A stretch of 10,445 nucleotides of DNA from Bacteroidales bacterium (GCA_017632095.1 JAGBSA010000237.1:1-10445); one strand, 5' to 3'. Shown: positions 1 through 7,190, numbered from the stretch's first letter. Translations and numbers: made by a program. The notes: a model not told the origin generated them from the letters alone.

Positions 1-9
1 AATAGAACG

Positions 10-528
10 ATGAAAGAATTGACAGAATTCAAAAAAGAAGTTGTGCTCAACAACGCAAAACAAATGTGTTTGGCAGCTTTGACAGCACCAAAGGCAAGAG
101 GAACGGACAATCTGCTGATAAAAGTTGCTGAAGGTGAAGATATAGAGAAATTATCAGCCAAGTTGGAAGAGTTATATCAAACCACAGGACAAGAGTTCTT
201 GCATAGAGATTCTCAAAATATACTTCAATCGCAAGCAATCGTCTTAATTGGGAGCAGGATTCAACCTTTGGGATTGAATTGTGGCTATTGCGGTTATCCA
301 AATTGTGGAACAAAACCACAAGACGTGCCTTGCTTTTTCAATTCCAACGATTTGGGAATAGCAGTTGGCAGTGCGTGCAGTACAGCCGCAGATTTGAAAA
401 CTGATAACAGGGTTATGTTTTCTGTAGGTTTGGCTGCAAAGGAATCAGGCTTGATGCCGGATTGCCCAATCGTGCTTGCAATAGTATTGTCTGCAAGTGG
501 TAAAAGCGTCTTTTTTGACAGAAAATAA
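10..528 (+). CDS. DUF2148 ferredoxin-domain protein
   Basis: This is a 172-residue soluble protein with no signal peptide or membrane segment. Its hallmark is the cysteine cluster CGYCGYPNC at residues 91-99 (Cys91, Cys94, Cys99), followed by Cys108, Cys123 and Cys152, with Cys20 near the N-terminus. The spacing suggests an iron-sulfur cluster and matches what I know of the DUF2148 family, annotated as containing a ferredoxin domain; its biochemical role is unknown. The length is normal for that family and the protein appears complete. The start is the ATG at 10; only nine bases precede it, so its promoter lies outside the window. It is followed 44 nt later by serS on the same strand, with no terminator or promoter motif between them, so co-transcription is likely. 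The family call is good; a cluster type or redox partner cannot be inferred. Confidence 0.85.
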   Translation: MKELTEFKKEVVLNNAKQMCLAALTAPKARGTDNLLIKVAEGEDIEKLSAKLEELYQTTGQEFLHRDSQNILQSQAIVLIGSRIQPLGLNCGYCGYPNCGTKPQDVPCFFNSNDLGIAVGSACSTAADLKTDNRVMFSVGLAAKESGLMPDCPIVLAIVLSASGKSVFFDRK

Positions 529-572
529 ATATTTATAAGAAATAGATAAACAGAATAAAAACACAACAAGAT

Positions 573-1847
573 ATGTTACAACTTAATTTTATCAGAGAGA
601 AGAGAGATTATGTTATAGAGCGATTGGGAGTGAAGCATTTCAAAGATGCCGAACAAGTAATTGACGAAATAATTGCATCAGACAACAAAAGAAGAAACAC
701 ACAAACAGAACTTGATAAAATAAAATCAGAATCTAATTCTTTGGCTAAGCAAATCGGTATAATGTACAAGCAAGGTGAAGCTGCTAAAGCTGAGGAATTG
801 AAAAAGCAAACTGCTGTTTGCAAAGAGCGAGAAAAGGAATTGTCAGAGCAACTTGCAGAATGCGAAGCTCATGTTCGTGAGTTGTTATTGACAGTGCCTA
901 ATTTGCCAAACGAAAACGTACCTTTGGGAAAATCTTCTGAAGATAATGTTGTTGAGGTTCAAAAAGGAGAAATTCCACAACTTCAAGAAGGAGCAAAACC
1001 TCACTGGGATATTTGTGCAGAATATGATATTGTCGATTTCGAACTTGGAAACAAGATTACAGGAGCAGGATTCCCGGTTTACAAAAGAAAAGGTGCCAAA
1101 TTGCAAAGAGCATTAATCAATTTCTTTTTAGATGAGGCTGAAGCGAATGGCTTTACTGAAGTGCAACCTCCTTTGATGGTAAATGAGAATTCAGCAATGG
1201 CTACAGGACAACTTCCGGACAAAGAAGGACAAATGTATTCTATTCCGTTAGATGGCTATTATATGATTCCTACTGCGGAGGTTCCGGTAACCAATATCTT
1301 TAGAGACACTATCCAAAAGGAGAAAGATTTGCCGCTTCAATACTGTGCGTATTCTCAATGCTTCCGTCGTGAGGCTGGCTCTTACGGTAAAGATGTCAGA
1401 GGCTTGAATCGTTTGCACCAATTCGACAAAGTGGAAATCGTTTGCATAGATACGCCTGAGCATTCTTACGAACAACTTGAAAAAATGAAGAATCACGTTG
1501 CAGGATTGCTGGAAAAGTTGGAATTACCTTACAGAATATTGCGTTTATGTGGCGGAGACATGAGCTTTACTTCTGCAATAACATACGATTTTGAAGTTTG
1601 GTCGGCTGCACAACAACGTTGGTTGGAGGTAAGTAGCGTTTCAAACTTCGAAACTTATCAATCGAATCGAATGAAGTTGAGATACAAAAACTCCGAAGGA
1701 AAGACTGTTTTGGCTCATACTTTGAATGGTAGTGCTTTGGCTTTACCTCGAATTGTTGCAGCTTTGTTGGAAAATCACCAAACACCAACAGGAGTGAATA
1801 TTCCAAAGGCTTTGCAAAAGTACACAGGATTTGATAAAATCGACTAA
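573..1847 (+). CDS. serS: Seryl-tRNA synthetase
   Basis: This cytoplasmic class II aminoacyl-tRNA synthetase charges tRNA-Ser (and tRNA-Sec where present) with serine, using ATP and releasing AMP and PPi. At 424 residues it has the usual bacterial length. Residues 1 to about 110 form the charged N-terminal helical arm, a long antiparallel coiled coil (K/E-rich 36-105) that contacts the tRNA variable arm. The catalytic domain follows. TAE at 234-236 is the conserved serine-binding signature. Motif 2 starts with FRREAGS at 264-270, and GLNRLHQFDKVE lies at 277-288. Motif 3 is NGSALALPRIVAALLE at 385-400, holding the ATP-binding arginine. All key motifs are intact. The start at 573 gives the canonical N-terminus (MLQLNFIRE), and the leader is A-rich without a Shine-Dalgarno sequence, as is usual in Bacteroidetes. 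A strong hairpin terminator follows about 30 nt after the stop. Confidence 0.98.
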   Translation: MLQLNFIREKRDYVIERLGVKHFKDAEQVIDEIIASDNKRRNTQTELDKIKSESNSLAKQIGIMYKQGEAAKAEELKKQTAVCKEREKELSEQLAECEAHVRELLLTVPNLPNENVPLGKSSEDNVVEVQKGEIPQLQEGAKPHWDICAEYDIVDFELGNKITGAGFPVYKRKGAKLQRALINFFLDEAEANGFTEVQPPLMVNENSAMATGQLPDKEGQMYSIPLDGYYMIPTAEVPVTNIFRDTIQKEKDLPLQYCAYSQCFRREAGSYGKDVRGLNRLHQFDKVEIVCIDTPEHSYEQLEKMKNHVAGLLEKLELPYRILRLCGGDMSFTSAITYDFEVWSAAQQRWLEVSSVSNFETYQSNRMKLRYKNSEGKTVLAHTLNGSALALPRIVAALLENHQTPTGVNIPKALQKYTGFDKID

Positions 1848-1877
1848 TCGATTGACTAAAACAAATTTTATATAGGT

Positions 1878-1917
1878 AAAAATAAGCGGAAAGATGATTT
1901 CCGCTTATTTTTTATTT
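1878..1917 (+). terminator. Intrinsic terminator of serS
   Basis: There is a perfect 15-bp stem, with arms at 1878-1892 and 1898-1912 (core AAGCGGAAA / TTTCCGCTT), a 5-nt loop GATGA, and a T-rich tail running to 1917. It begins about 30 nt after the serS stop codon and is a standard Rho-independent terminator for the DUF2148-serS transcript. Confidence 0.9.
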
Positions 1918-1930
1918 ACCCCAAATGAAA

Positions 1931-2014
1931 CTTCGTTTCAGAAAATTGTTTCTTCGTTTTGCTAAACCAAAACTTCGTTTTGGAAAATTAAAACGCCGTT
2001 TTAGTTTTCTTGTT
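1931..2014 (+). repeat. Array of four 21-nt units, copy 1
   Basis: The octamer CTTCGTTT begins at 1931, 1952 and 1973, and its variant CGCCGTTT at 1994, so the period is exactly 21 nt. The units are degenerate but related: the first contains TTTCAG, the second and third end in AAAA, and the last continues into TTTTAGTTTTCT. At several unit junctions the sequence is a short palindrome of the type AAAAC-nnC-GTTTT (1926-1940, 1967-1983, 1989-2003). A related four-unit array in the same order lies on the minus strand at 7213-7296, and a 22-nt stretch (1989-2010) is identical there. The array starts 83 nt after the serS stop, beyond its terminator. The function is unknown; candidates are a protein-binding array or a dispersed intergenic repeat family. 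Confidence 0.8.
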
Positions 2015-2173
2015 TTTAAGTAGTAATCAAGTGTTTATTTATTTTAGTAAAACCTTATTTGCTGATGAGGTGTTGGAGTATTGTGTGGTGAAATCTGTTT
2101 TTGATTTTACTTTTGAATTACTATATCTTGGAGCGGCTTTTGTTGAATTTGAGAAAATAAGATAAACAGCTAA

Positions 2174-2217
2174 TTTGCCACTTTTTTAATTCGTGGATTT
2201 TTTGTATCTTTGCCAAT
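2174..2217 (+). promoter_or_regulatory. Bacteroidetes-type promoter of the PEPCK-like gene
   Basis: TATCTTTG at 2205-2212 matches the Bacteroidetes sigma-ABfr -7 consensus TAnnTTTG. A TTTG is present at 2174-2177, but its 27-nt spacing to the -7 box is longer than the usual 19-21; the T-run at 2182-2187 may serve instead as a weak -33 box. Transcription would start near 2217-2220, leaving a leader of about 20 nt before the ATG at 2238. This position excludes the in-frame GTG at 2193 as a start. Confidence 0.75.
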
Positions 2218-2237
2218 TGGTAATAAAAAGTAATAAA

Positions 2238-5200
2238 ATGGAAACACTAAACGAAAGATTGGGAGTTATTCCACAAGATAAATTGAATCAAAACGCTGAA
2301 TATATACATCAATATATTGGTTTGCGTTTAGCTGCGTTGGGGGTTGAGATGGAGACTGAAGGAATGAGTGAAGAGCAAATAAACTTCATGGAATGCTTGA
2401 AAGGTCTATTATCAAACTACAAAGAACGAGAAGTACTCTATGATAACAATCTCAGTCCCATGGATGCGAGAATCCAAAACTTCTTTGACAGCTATTTTGC
2501 TACTGTTAGAGGAGTTGAGGATATTAAAGTGCCAATGAGAACCTTTACTTTGGACTCTTATGGTATCGCAAGAGAATTGTCTTTGCCTAAAGGAAAAGAT
2601 GAATATGTTTCTGAATATGTAACCTCTTATAGAGTTAAACAAGGAGTTCTTCATAATCCTAAAAACGATAGAAGAACTACAAAAGGCGTATTCCATGTTG
2701 CAGAAGGTGGTTTGCCTATTCCAGATGATAAGAAAGCAGTTCCTATTCATACTGCAAAGTATATCTTCCACAGAGCTTTCGCTGAAACCGGTGAAATAAT
2801 GGAACTACCATTTACTTCGCAATCTGAAAAGAATGTACGCTTGTTTGTGTCATTGCTATTAAAGCCTGTGATATGCCCGGAAGTTAAGGGAGTTACAGAA
2901 GAAAAGAATATGGAAATTCGTTTCTTCGCTCCGGGTTCATTGGTTTGCAACCTTGACTTTGTTGAAAGTATATTTGGAAATGGCGGAAGCCCATATAACA
3001 TTGCTAATGACTCAGCTTTAGATGTTGAACATTGGACAGGACATACAGGTTGTATAATATTGGCACCACAATTGACCAAATTAACTAAAAAAGAATGTGG
3101 ATTGCCACACATAAGCGAAGCAACAGAGCGTCAAAAGCGTGATGGAATGTGTTGGGAGAAGGAAGACGAACTATATAACGACGGTCAATCGTTCAAACTT
3201 TGCGTAAGAACACAAGATGGTGTGATTGCAACAGTCATAGCTGACAATTACTTCGGCTATTCCAAGAAAGAAGTAAAGACAATGATTGGTTATTCTGCCA
3301 ATATCTATGGGTCTGTTGAAGAAGAACACGCAGGAGGAGCATTAGTTTTTCCAGGATATAACCAAGGCGATAATTACTTTGCGAATCCTATGAAGGTGAA
3401 AAACACTTTCGCAGATGTGAAAGCGAATTGTCAAGATTTCATTGACTTCAATGAAGAAGGCTATGGAGTGGATAAAAACTTTTCTAATATATTCTACCTT
3501 CCGGAAAATACAACATTTAATGTGCCAACACAGGAAATAAAATGGAAGAATGCAACAGGAGAACATTACTTAAAGCTTTTACCACAACGTATTTACATAT
3601 TGCCAAATGGTAGTAAGTTTAGAATGGAAGGCTATTCCGGAGCGTTGAATTATCGTCTTGTTGAGATAGTTGGAGAAGGTCTTTTCTGCCATAAGCCATG
3701 CACTGTGAGTGGTGGAGGAAAGAGTGAGATATCTAAGTCTATTGCAGATGCGATTTTAGGAGGTCCGTTCTTTATTAAAGACTTTGAAAAAGACTTTGCA
3801 AAGGTTGAAGAGATTATTAACTACGATTATTCTAAGCGTTACATATCTTTGAATAACGATCCGATACCTTATAGCCGCAGTTTCTTGAATTCAAGACGCT
3901 CAATGGGCTCTGTAATCAAACTATTGACACCTTCAAGCGAATATACCTCAGAATACAATGAGTGGTTGAGTGGTTTGTCTCAATATGTTAAAGGTATAGC
4001 CTTCATTATAAAAAGATTCTACAAAGAAGAGTGGGGAGGGGAATGGAAAAAGTTTTTTGGTGTTGATATTCTAAACGGCACACCAGGCAATGAATTGAAG
4101 TTTGGCGACAAAAAGATTTTTGCACGCTACCTAAGAGTCGGCTTTGCAGAAGATGACACATGGCGAACTTTCAAATTGCGTCAAGACTTTGTGCATTCAG
4201 ACAAAGTACAGATGGAAGACGATATAAGCGTTTCAGCAGTTATTCCAACAAGACTGTTAAGCAACTTAGGAAAAGCAGCAGACAAAGAGAGCGTTAAAAT
4301 AGTTGAGAACTGCGAATACCGATTCTTCCAACGCCCTGACGATGCTGTTATACGTGGATATGATAAGAAGGCAGAGGCTGATTTGTCTTCACCAAACACA
4401 TTTATATCAAACTACGAGCCGCTAACAGTTGACGATGCTCAAGAGATAGTTGAAGATGTTATCAACTTTGACCAATTTACTGCCCCAATGAGAAACCTTA
4501 TTCAAGAGGTTGCTGACAAAAAAGACAGCAAATACGTTGTTTCTTCAGCACATCCTCGTTTGGTTAACGGTAAACCGTCAAAGAATGTTCGTTATTTACA
4601 AACTCGTAATGACTTGATTAACCCAATTGAACGCTATATTGCAGAGGTGGGAATGAGACTTGCACGCAAGTTAAAGCCAACAGACCCACTTTATATCCCG
4701 GTTAATTCAGTTCTACCAGGCAGACGTAACAATAGAAAAGAAGAAGGAATACGTCCATTGGCGGTTTACAATCCTATTCACTACCAAGAATTGCCGGAAT
4801 TGTTTATGGACTTCATTTGTTCATTGACAGGAAAGAGCCCATCTACAACAGGAGCAGGTTCAGAAGGCGCTTTAACAAAGGGACCGTTCAATGCGCTTTG
4901 TGCAGTAACCGATTTGAACAACGCCTTAGTTTCATTCATATTGACAGGTTACGATGGCTTTACTACACCTGCAGGATACATAGGAAGCAAATACAGAATT
5001 GACCACGACTTAAGCCTTTTGACTCCGGAATTATGGGCAAGACTTACACCAGAAGAAAAAGATCCTAAATACATGATTGCAAACGGTTATTTGGAAAAGC
5101 TAAATGACTTCACATATGGAGGAAAGGAAATAAAGGCTTCTGTATTGGGTTATAGAATTACTGAAAAGTTCGTAGTAGATTTCTATGGTAGAGTGTTCGA

Positions 5201-5696
5201 AAACCCTAATGTTGTCTTCACAGACGAAATGCTTAAACCAGAACTTCAAAGTATGGACGAATATGTTGATGGTGTAAACAACATTGTAGAAAACCAAAAA
5301 CGTGTTGCACAAATGTACTTTAACGATGGCAGTGTTGAAGCAGCTGTTGAGCCATTGAAAGCTTTGTTACACATAATGGTACATGGAGAATACAAAGGAA
5401 TGACTTTGTTAAGCAAAGAATTCAGAGAACTATTCACCAGAGAAAATATGATGGAAAGCGATTGGTACAAAGAACGTTTGAGAAACAAACACGTAAACGA
5501 TATTGCATTGTGGCAAGGTCACCAAAAATATTTGTTAGAGTTCTTGAAAAAGGCAGGAAACCTTGATGAAGAAAAACAAGAGGAAATAACAGAAAAATTA
5601 CATCTTGTTTCAGAAAGATTAGCTTTCGTACAAAGCCAAGAATACTATGATATGTTGATTGGAACCATAGGAAAAGACAATCTGTATTTGGGATAA
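2238..5696 (+). CDS. Probable PPi-type phosphoenolpyruvate carboxykinase
   Basis: This is a large soluble protein of 1152 residues without signal peptide or membrane helices. I read it as the PPi-dependent PEP carboxykinase (EC 4.1.1.38), which interconverts oxaloacetate + PPi and PEP + Pi + CO2. That family, described from Entamoeba and Propionibacterium, has very long chains of about this size, against 500-620 residues for ATP/GTP enzymes. The motif order is PEPCK-like: an arginine-rich substrate region (YRVKQ 131-135, NDRRTTKG 143-150, HVAEGGLPIPDDKKAVP 153-169), a Tyr-Gly/His segment (YGSVEEEHAGG 357-367), then a P-loop-like SGGGKSEISKS (491-501) and an acidic stretch KDFEKDF (514-520) in the place of kinase-1 and kinase-2. 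A Gly-rich conserved-looking block lies at 870-887. The ATG at 2238 is chosen because the promoter -7 box lies just upstream. The gene stands alone, with its own promoter and terminator. The name rests on recalled family features, not on an alignment. Confidence 0.68.
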   Translation: METLNERLGVIPQDKLNQNAEYIHQYIGLRLAALGVEMETEGMSEEQINFMECLKGLLSNYKEREVLYDNNLSPMDARIQNFFDSYFATVRGVEDIKVPMRTFTLDSYGIARELSLPKGKDEYVSEYVTSYRVKQGVLHNPKNDRRTTKGVFHVAEGGLPIPDDKKAVPIHTAKYIFHRAFAETGEIMELPFTSQSEKNVRLFVSLLLKPVICPEVKGVTEEKNMEIRFFAPGSLVCNLDFVESIFGNGGSPYNIANDSALDVEHWTGHTGCIILAPQLTKLTKKECGLPHISEATERQKRDGMCWEKEDELYNDGQSFKLCVRTQDGVIATVIADNYFGYSKKEVKTMIGYSANIYGSVEEEHAGGALVFPGYNQGDNYFANPMKVKNTFADVKANCQDFIDFNEEGYGVDKNFSNIFYLPENTTFNVPTQEIKWKNATGEHYLKLLPQRIYILPNGSKFRMEGYSGALNYRLVEIVGEGLFCHKPCTVSGGGKSEISKSIADAILGGPFFIKDFEKDFAKVEEIINYDYSKRYISLNNDPIPYSRSFLNSRRSMGSVIKLLTPSSEYTSEYNEWLSGLSQYVKGIAFIIKRFYKEEWGGEWKKFFGVDILNGTPGNELKFGDKKIFARYLRVGFAEDDTWRTFKLRQDFVHSDKVQMEDDISVSAVIPTRLLSNLGKAADKESVKIVENCEYRFFQRPDDAVIRGYDKKAEADLSSPNTFISNYEPLTVDDAQEIVEDVINFDQFTAPMRNLIQEVADKKDSKYVVSSAHPRLVNGKPSKNVRYLQTRNDLINPIERYIAEVGMRLARKLKPTDPLYIPVNSVLPGRRNNRKEEGIRPLAVYNPIHYQELPELFMDFICSLTGKSPSTTGAGSEGALTKGPFNALCAVTDLNNALVSFILTGYDGFTTPAGYIGSKYRIDHDLSLLTPELWARLTPEEKDPKYMIANGYLEKLNDFTYGGKEIKASVLGYRITEKFVVDFYGRVFENPNVVFTDEMLKPELQSMDEYVDGVNNIVENQKRVAQMYFNDGSVEAAVEPLKALLHIMVHGEYKGMTLLSKEFRELFTRENMMESDWYKERLRNKHVNDIALWQGHQKYLLEFLKKAGNLDEEKQEEITEKLHLVSERLAFVQSQEYYDMLIGTIGKDNLYLG

Positions 5697-5769
5697 GATT
5701 AGAGTGATTACGGAAAATAGAATACAGAAAGTAAGAAATGTATCACTGATTAGATAAAAGACAAAAATC

Positions 5770-5818
5770 AAACGGACGTTTGAACTTGTGAATTCAAGTC
5801 GAACGTCCGTTTTTCTTT
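5770..5818. terminator. Bidirectional terminator between convergent genes
   Basis: AAACGGACGTT at 5770-5780 pairs with AACGTCCGTTT at 5802-5812. Additional pairing (GAACTTG with CAAGTC, one bulge) extends the stem towards a small loop near 5790. A T-rich tail (5810-5818) serves the plus strand, and the A-rich left flank (5761-5770) gives a T-rich tail on the minus strand. It lies 74 nt after the PEPCK-like gene and abuts the stop codon of the WD40 lipoprotein gene, so it can end both transcripts. Confidence 0.88.
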
Positions 5819-6938
5819 ATTGCATTCCCCATATTTTCAGAGTTTGGTCTCCTGCAGTCGAGATTATGTATCTTCCGTTTGGACTCCAATTTGCTGAAGT
5901 AAACCTCATGCCGACTGTACCTAAGGTTTTGACAACCGAATATGTGTTTGCGTCCCATATTTTAATGAATCTGCTGTCTGCAAAACTGAGAAAATAATCC
6001 CCATTCGGGCTATAACTAACGCCGGATACACGATAGCTGTCATGCTCATCAAGAATCTGAAGACATTGTCCTGTGTTTGCGTCCCATATTCTTATGATTC
6101 CGTCATATCCTCCTGAGATTACCTTGCTTCCATCTTTACTCCAGTTGCAACTTTGTTCACCCCAATTGCATCCGACAAGGGTATGAAGACATTGTCCGGT
6201 GTTCGCATCCCATATTCTTAGACTTCCGTCATTCGAGGCAGAGACAAGACGATTTCCATCCGGACTCCAAAATACCTGACAAACGTTTGATGTGTGTCCG
6301 ATAAGAATTTTGATGCATTGATAATTGTTTGCGTTCCATATTCTGATGTTATGTTCGAGCGAAGATGAGGCTATGTAATTTCCATCGGGACTCCAATCTG
6401 CCCAAAGCACTCTTTTCTCAGTTCCTTCCAAAACTCTCTCGCAGGAAGCATCTTTTGTGGTCCATATTCTCAAAGTGCTGTCGACTGCAACCGAGACTAA
6501 TCTGTCTCCTTTGTGATTAAACTTTGCCATAGTAACGCAATTGGTATGTCCGTTATAGGTTTGAACAATCGAACCATTGTTTGCATCCCATGAATGGAAG
6601 ACTTCTTCTGCCGCAACGCTGATTATACGACTTCCATCGGGGCTGTAATCGGCATGAAGCATCCATTGACTCGGGTGATTAAAGGTTTGAATACATGTAA
6701 ATGCAGTATAATCCAAACTATCGGTGATAGGGTCGTTACCGTCCTCGTTATCGCCAATTCCACCTGTAGTATCGGTTTCTGTTTCGGTCGTTTCGCTTTC
6801 CGTACTTCCGCCACCGCCGCCGCCGATTCCTGGTTGATGGTTTTGGTTGTTGTTTAGTTCTTCTTCAGTCGGCTCTTCGCATGAGGCAAACAGCATCATA
6901 CCAACAGCAAACAAACATAGTAAATTTCTAATCTTCAT
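5817..6938 (-). CDS. Lipoprotein with a seven-bladed WD40 propeller
   Basis: This is a 373-residue lipoprotein. Residues 1-19 form a signal peptide ending in the lipobox LFASC, with Cys20 as the lipidated residue, followed by acidic EEPTEEE, which in Bacteroidetes can act as an export signal to the cell surface. Residues 28-76 are a low-complexity linker (Asn/Gln, a Gly run, then Thr/Glu/Asp). Residues 82-373 contain seven WD40 repeats of about 42 residues, each with an SPDG-like turn and a strand ending in W (W117, W159, W201, W243, W285, W328, W370). Seven repeats make exactly one closed beta-propeller and no catalytic domain is present, so a binding or scaffold role at the envelope is likely; the partner is unknown. 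The ATG at 6938 is preferred over an in-frame GTG at 6974 because it gives a normal signal peptide. A -7 promoter box lies about 60 nt upstream. The gene is monocistronic and convergent with the PEPCK-like gene. Confidence 0.9.
   Translation of the reverse strand: MKIRNLLCLFAVGMMLFASCEEPTEEELNNNQNHQPGIGGGGGGSTESETTETETDTTGGIGDNEDGNDPITDSLDYTAFTCIQTFNHPSQWMLHADYSPDGSRIISVAAEEVFHSWDANNGSIVQTYNGHTNCVTMAKFNHKGDRLVSVAVDSTLRIWTTKDASCERVLEGTEKRVLWADWSPDGNYIASSSLEHNIRIWNANNYQCIKILIGHTSNVCQVFWSPDGNRLVSASNDGSLRIWDANTGQCLHTLVGCNWGEQSCNWSKDGSKVISGGYDGIIRIWDANTGQCLQILDEHDSYRVSGVSYSPNGDYFLSFADSRFIKIWDANTYSVVKTLGTVGMRFTSANWSPNGRYIISTAGDQTLKIWGMQ
6059..6220 (-). repeat. Near-identical 36-nt direct repeats inside the WD40 gene
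   Basis: The segments 6059-6094 and 6185-6220 differ at only 3 of 36 positions and lie 126 nt apart, which is exactly one 42-residue WD40 repeat. They encode the RIWDANTGQCL ends of blades 4 and 5. The third-position differences are few compared with the other blades, which suggests a recent duplication or gene conversion between neighbouring blades. Confidence 0.8.
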
Positions 6939-6996
6939 ATCCGTGTTTTTGTATCTTGTTTTCTTTATAGACACTTCAAATTGTAAATTCGTTGGG

Positions 6997-7004
6997 CAAA
7001 AGTA
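6997..7004 (-). promoter_or_regulatory. Bacteroidetes-type -7 box of the WD40 lipoprotein gene
   Basis: Read on the minus strand this is TACTTTTG followed by CCC, matching the TAnnTTTG consensus. No clear -33 TTTG is present at the expected distance. Transcription would start near 6990, giving a leader of about 50 nt that is A-rich just before the ATG at 6938. Confidence 0.6.
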
Positions 7005-7117
7005 TAGTTTTTTTTATAAAGAATTAGTTTTTGGTTCTCGGTTTTTGAGAAAAATCAAACTGCGTCAGCCGAAAGCTAATAGCCAATTGTTTATTGCTAA
7101 GGTTTTGTTATGAAATA

Positions 7118-7149
7118 TTAACATTTAATTTAACATTTCTTTAACAAGG
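7118..7149. repeat. Three phased TTAACA motifs
   Basis: TTAACATTT occurs at 7118-7126 and 7130-7138, and TTAACAAGG at 7141-7149, so starts are 12 and 11 nt apart, close to one helical turn. They lie about 115 nt upstream of the lipoprotein gene's -7 box. This could be a regulator binding site, but an AT-rich background makes chance similarity possible. Confidence 0.35.
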
Positions 7150-7155
7150 TGTTTT

Positions 7156-7190
7156 TTGATTGAATCCCTGTTTCGAAACACTGAAATCAA
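7156..7190. repeat. Palindrome TGTTTCGAAACA within an imperfect inverted repeat
   Basis: TGTTTCGAAACA (7169-7180) is a perfect 12-bp palindrome. It is flanked by TTGATT (7156-7161) and AATCAA (7185-7190), which pair in the same symmetry with unequal spacers. No T-tract follows the outer arms on either strand, so it does not look like an intrinsic terminator. It could be an operator for the lipoprotein gene. Confidence 0.45.

Larger units (their letters stand above)
1848..2237. other. 390-bp intergenic region between serS and the PEPCK-like gene
   Basis: This spacer holds, in order, the serS terminator (1878-1917), a four-unit 21-nt repeat array (1931-2014), about 160 bp of AT-rich sequence in which I see no gene, RNA or repeat (2015-2173), and the promoter of the next gene (2174-2217). 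No open frame in it has coding character. Confidence 0.7.

Noticed and set aside
1926..2014. Repeat array as a CRISPR
   Set aside because: The units are contiguous 21-mers with no unique spacers of separate origin, the repeats are degenerate, and no cas gene is present.
2193..2237. Upstream in-frame GTG start for the PEPCK-like gene
   Set aside because: It lies upstream of the -7 promoter box at 2205-2212, so it would not be in the transcript; the ATG at 2238 fits the promoter.
4817..5002. 61-codon plus-strand open frame inside the PEPCK-like gene
   Set aside because: It is an out-of-frame shadow with a composition unlike a real protein, and the overlapping frame is clearly coding.
6939..6974. 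Upstream in-frame GTG start for the WD40 lipoprotein
   Set aside because: It would add a polar, basic stretch of 12 residues before a well-formed lipoprotein signal peptide; the ATG at 6938 is better.
6847..7113. 88-codon plus-strand open frame across the lipoprotein start and spacer
   Set aside because: It overlaps the signal peptide and promoter of the lipoprotein gene in antisense, ends in low-complexity AT-rich sequence, and lacks a promoter.
7156..7190. Inverted repeat as the terminator of the MATE-M23 gene
   Set aside because: It is more than 130 nt past the stop, and the minus-strand tail after the outer arm is A-rich, not T-rich.
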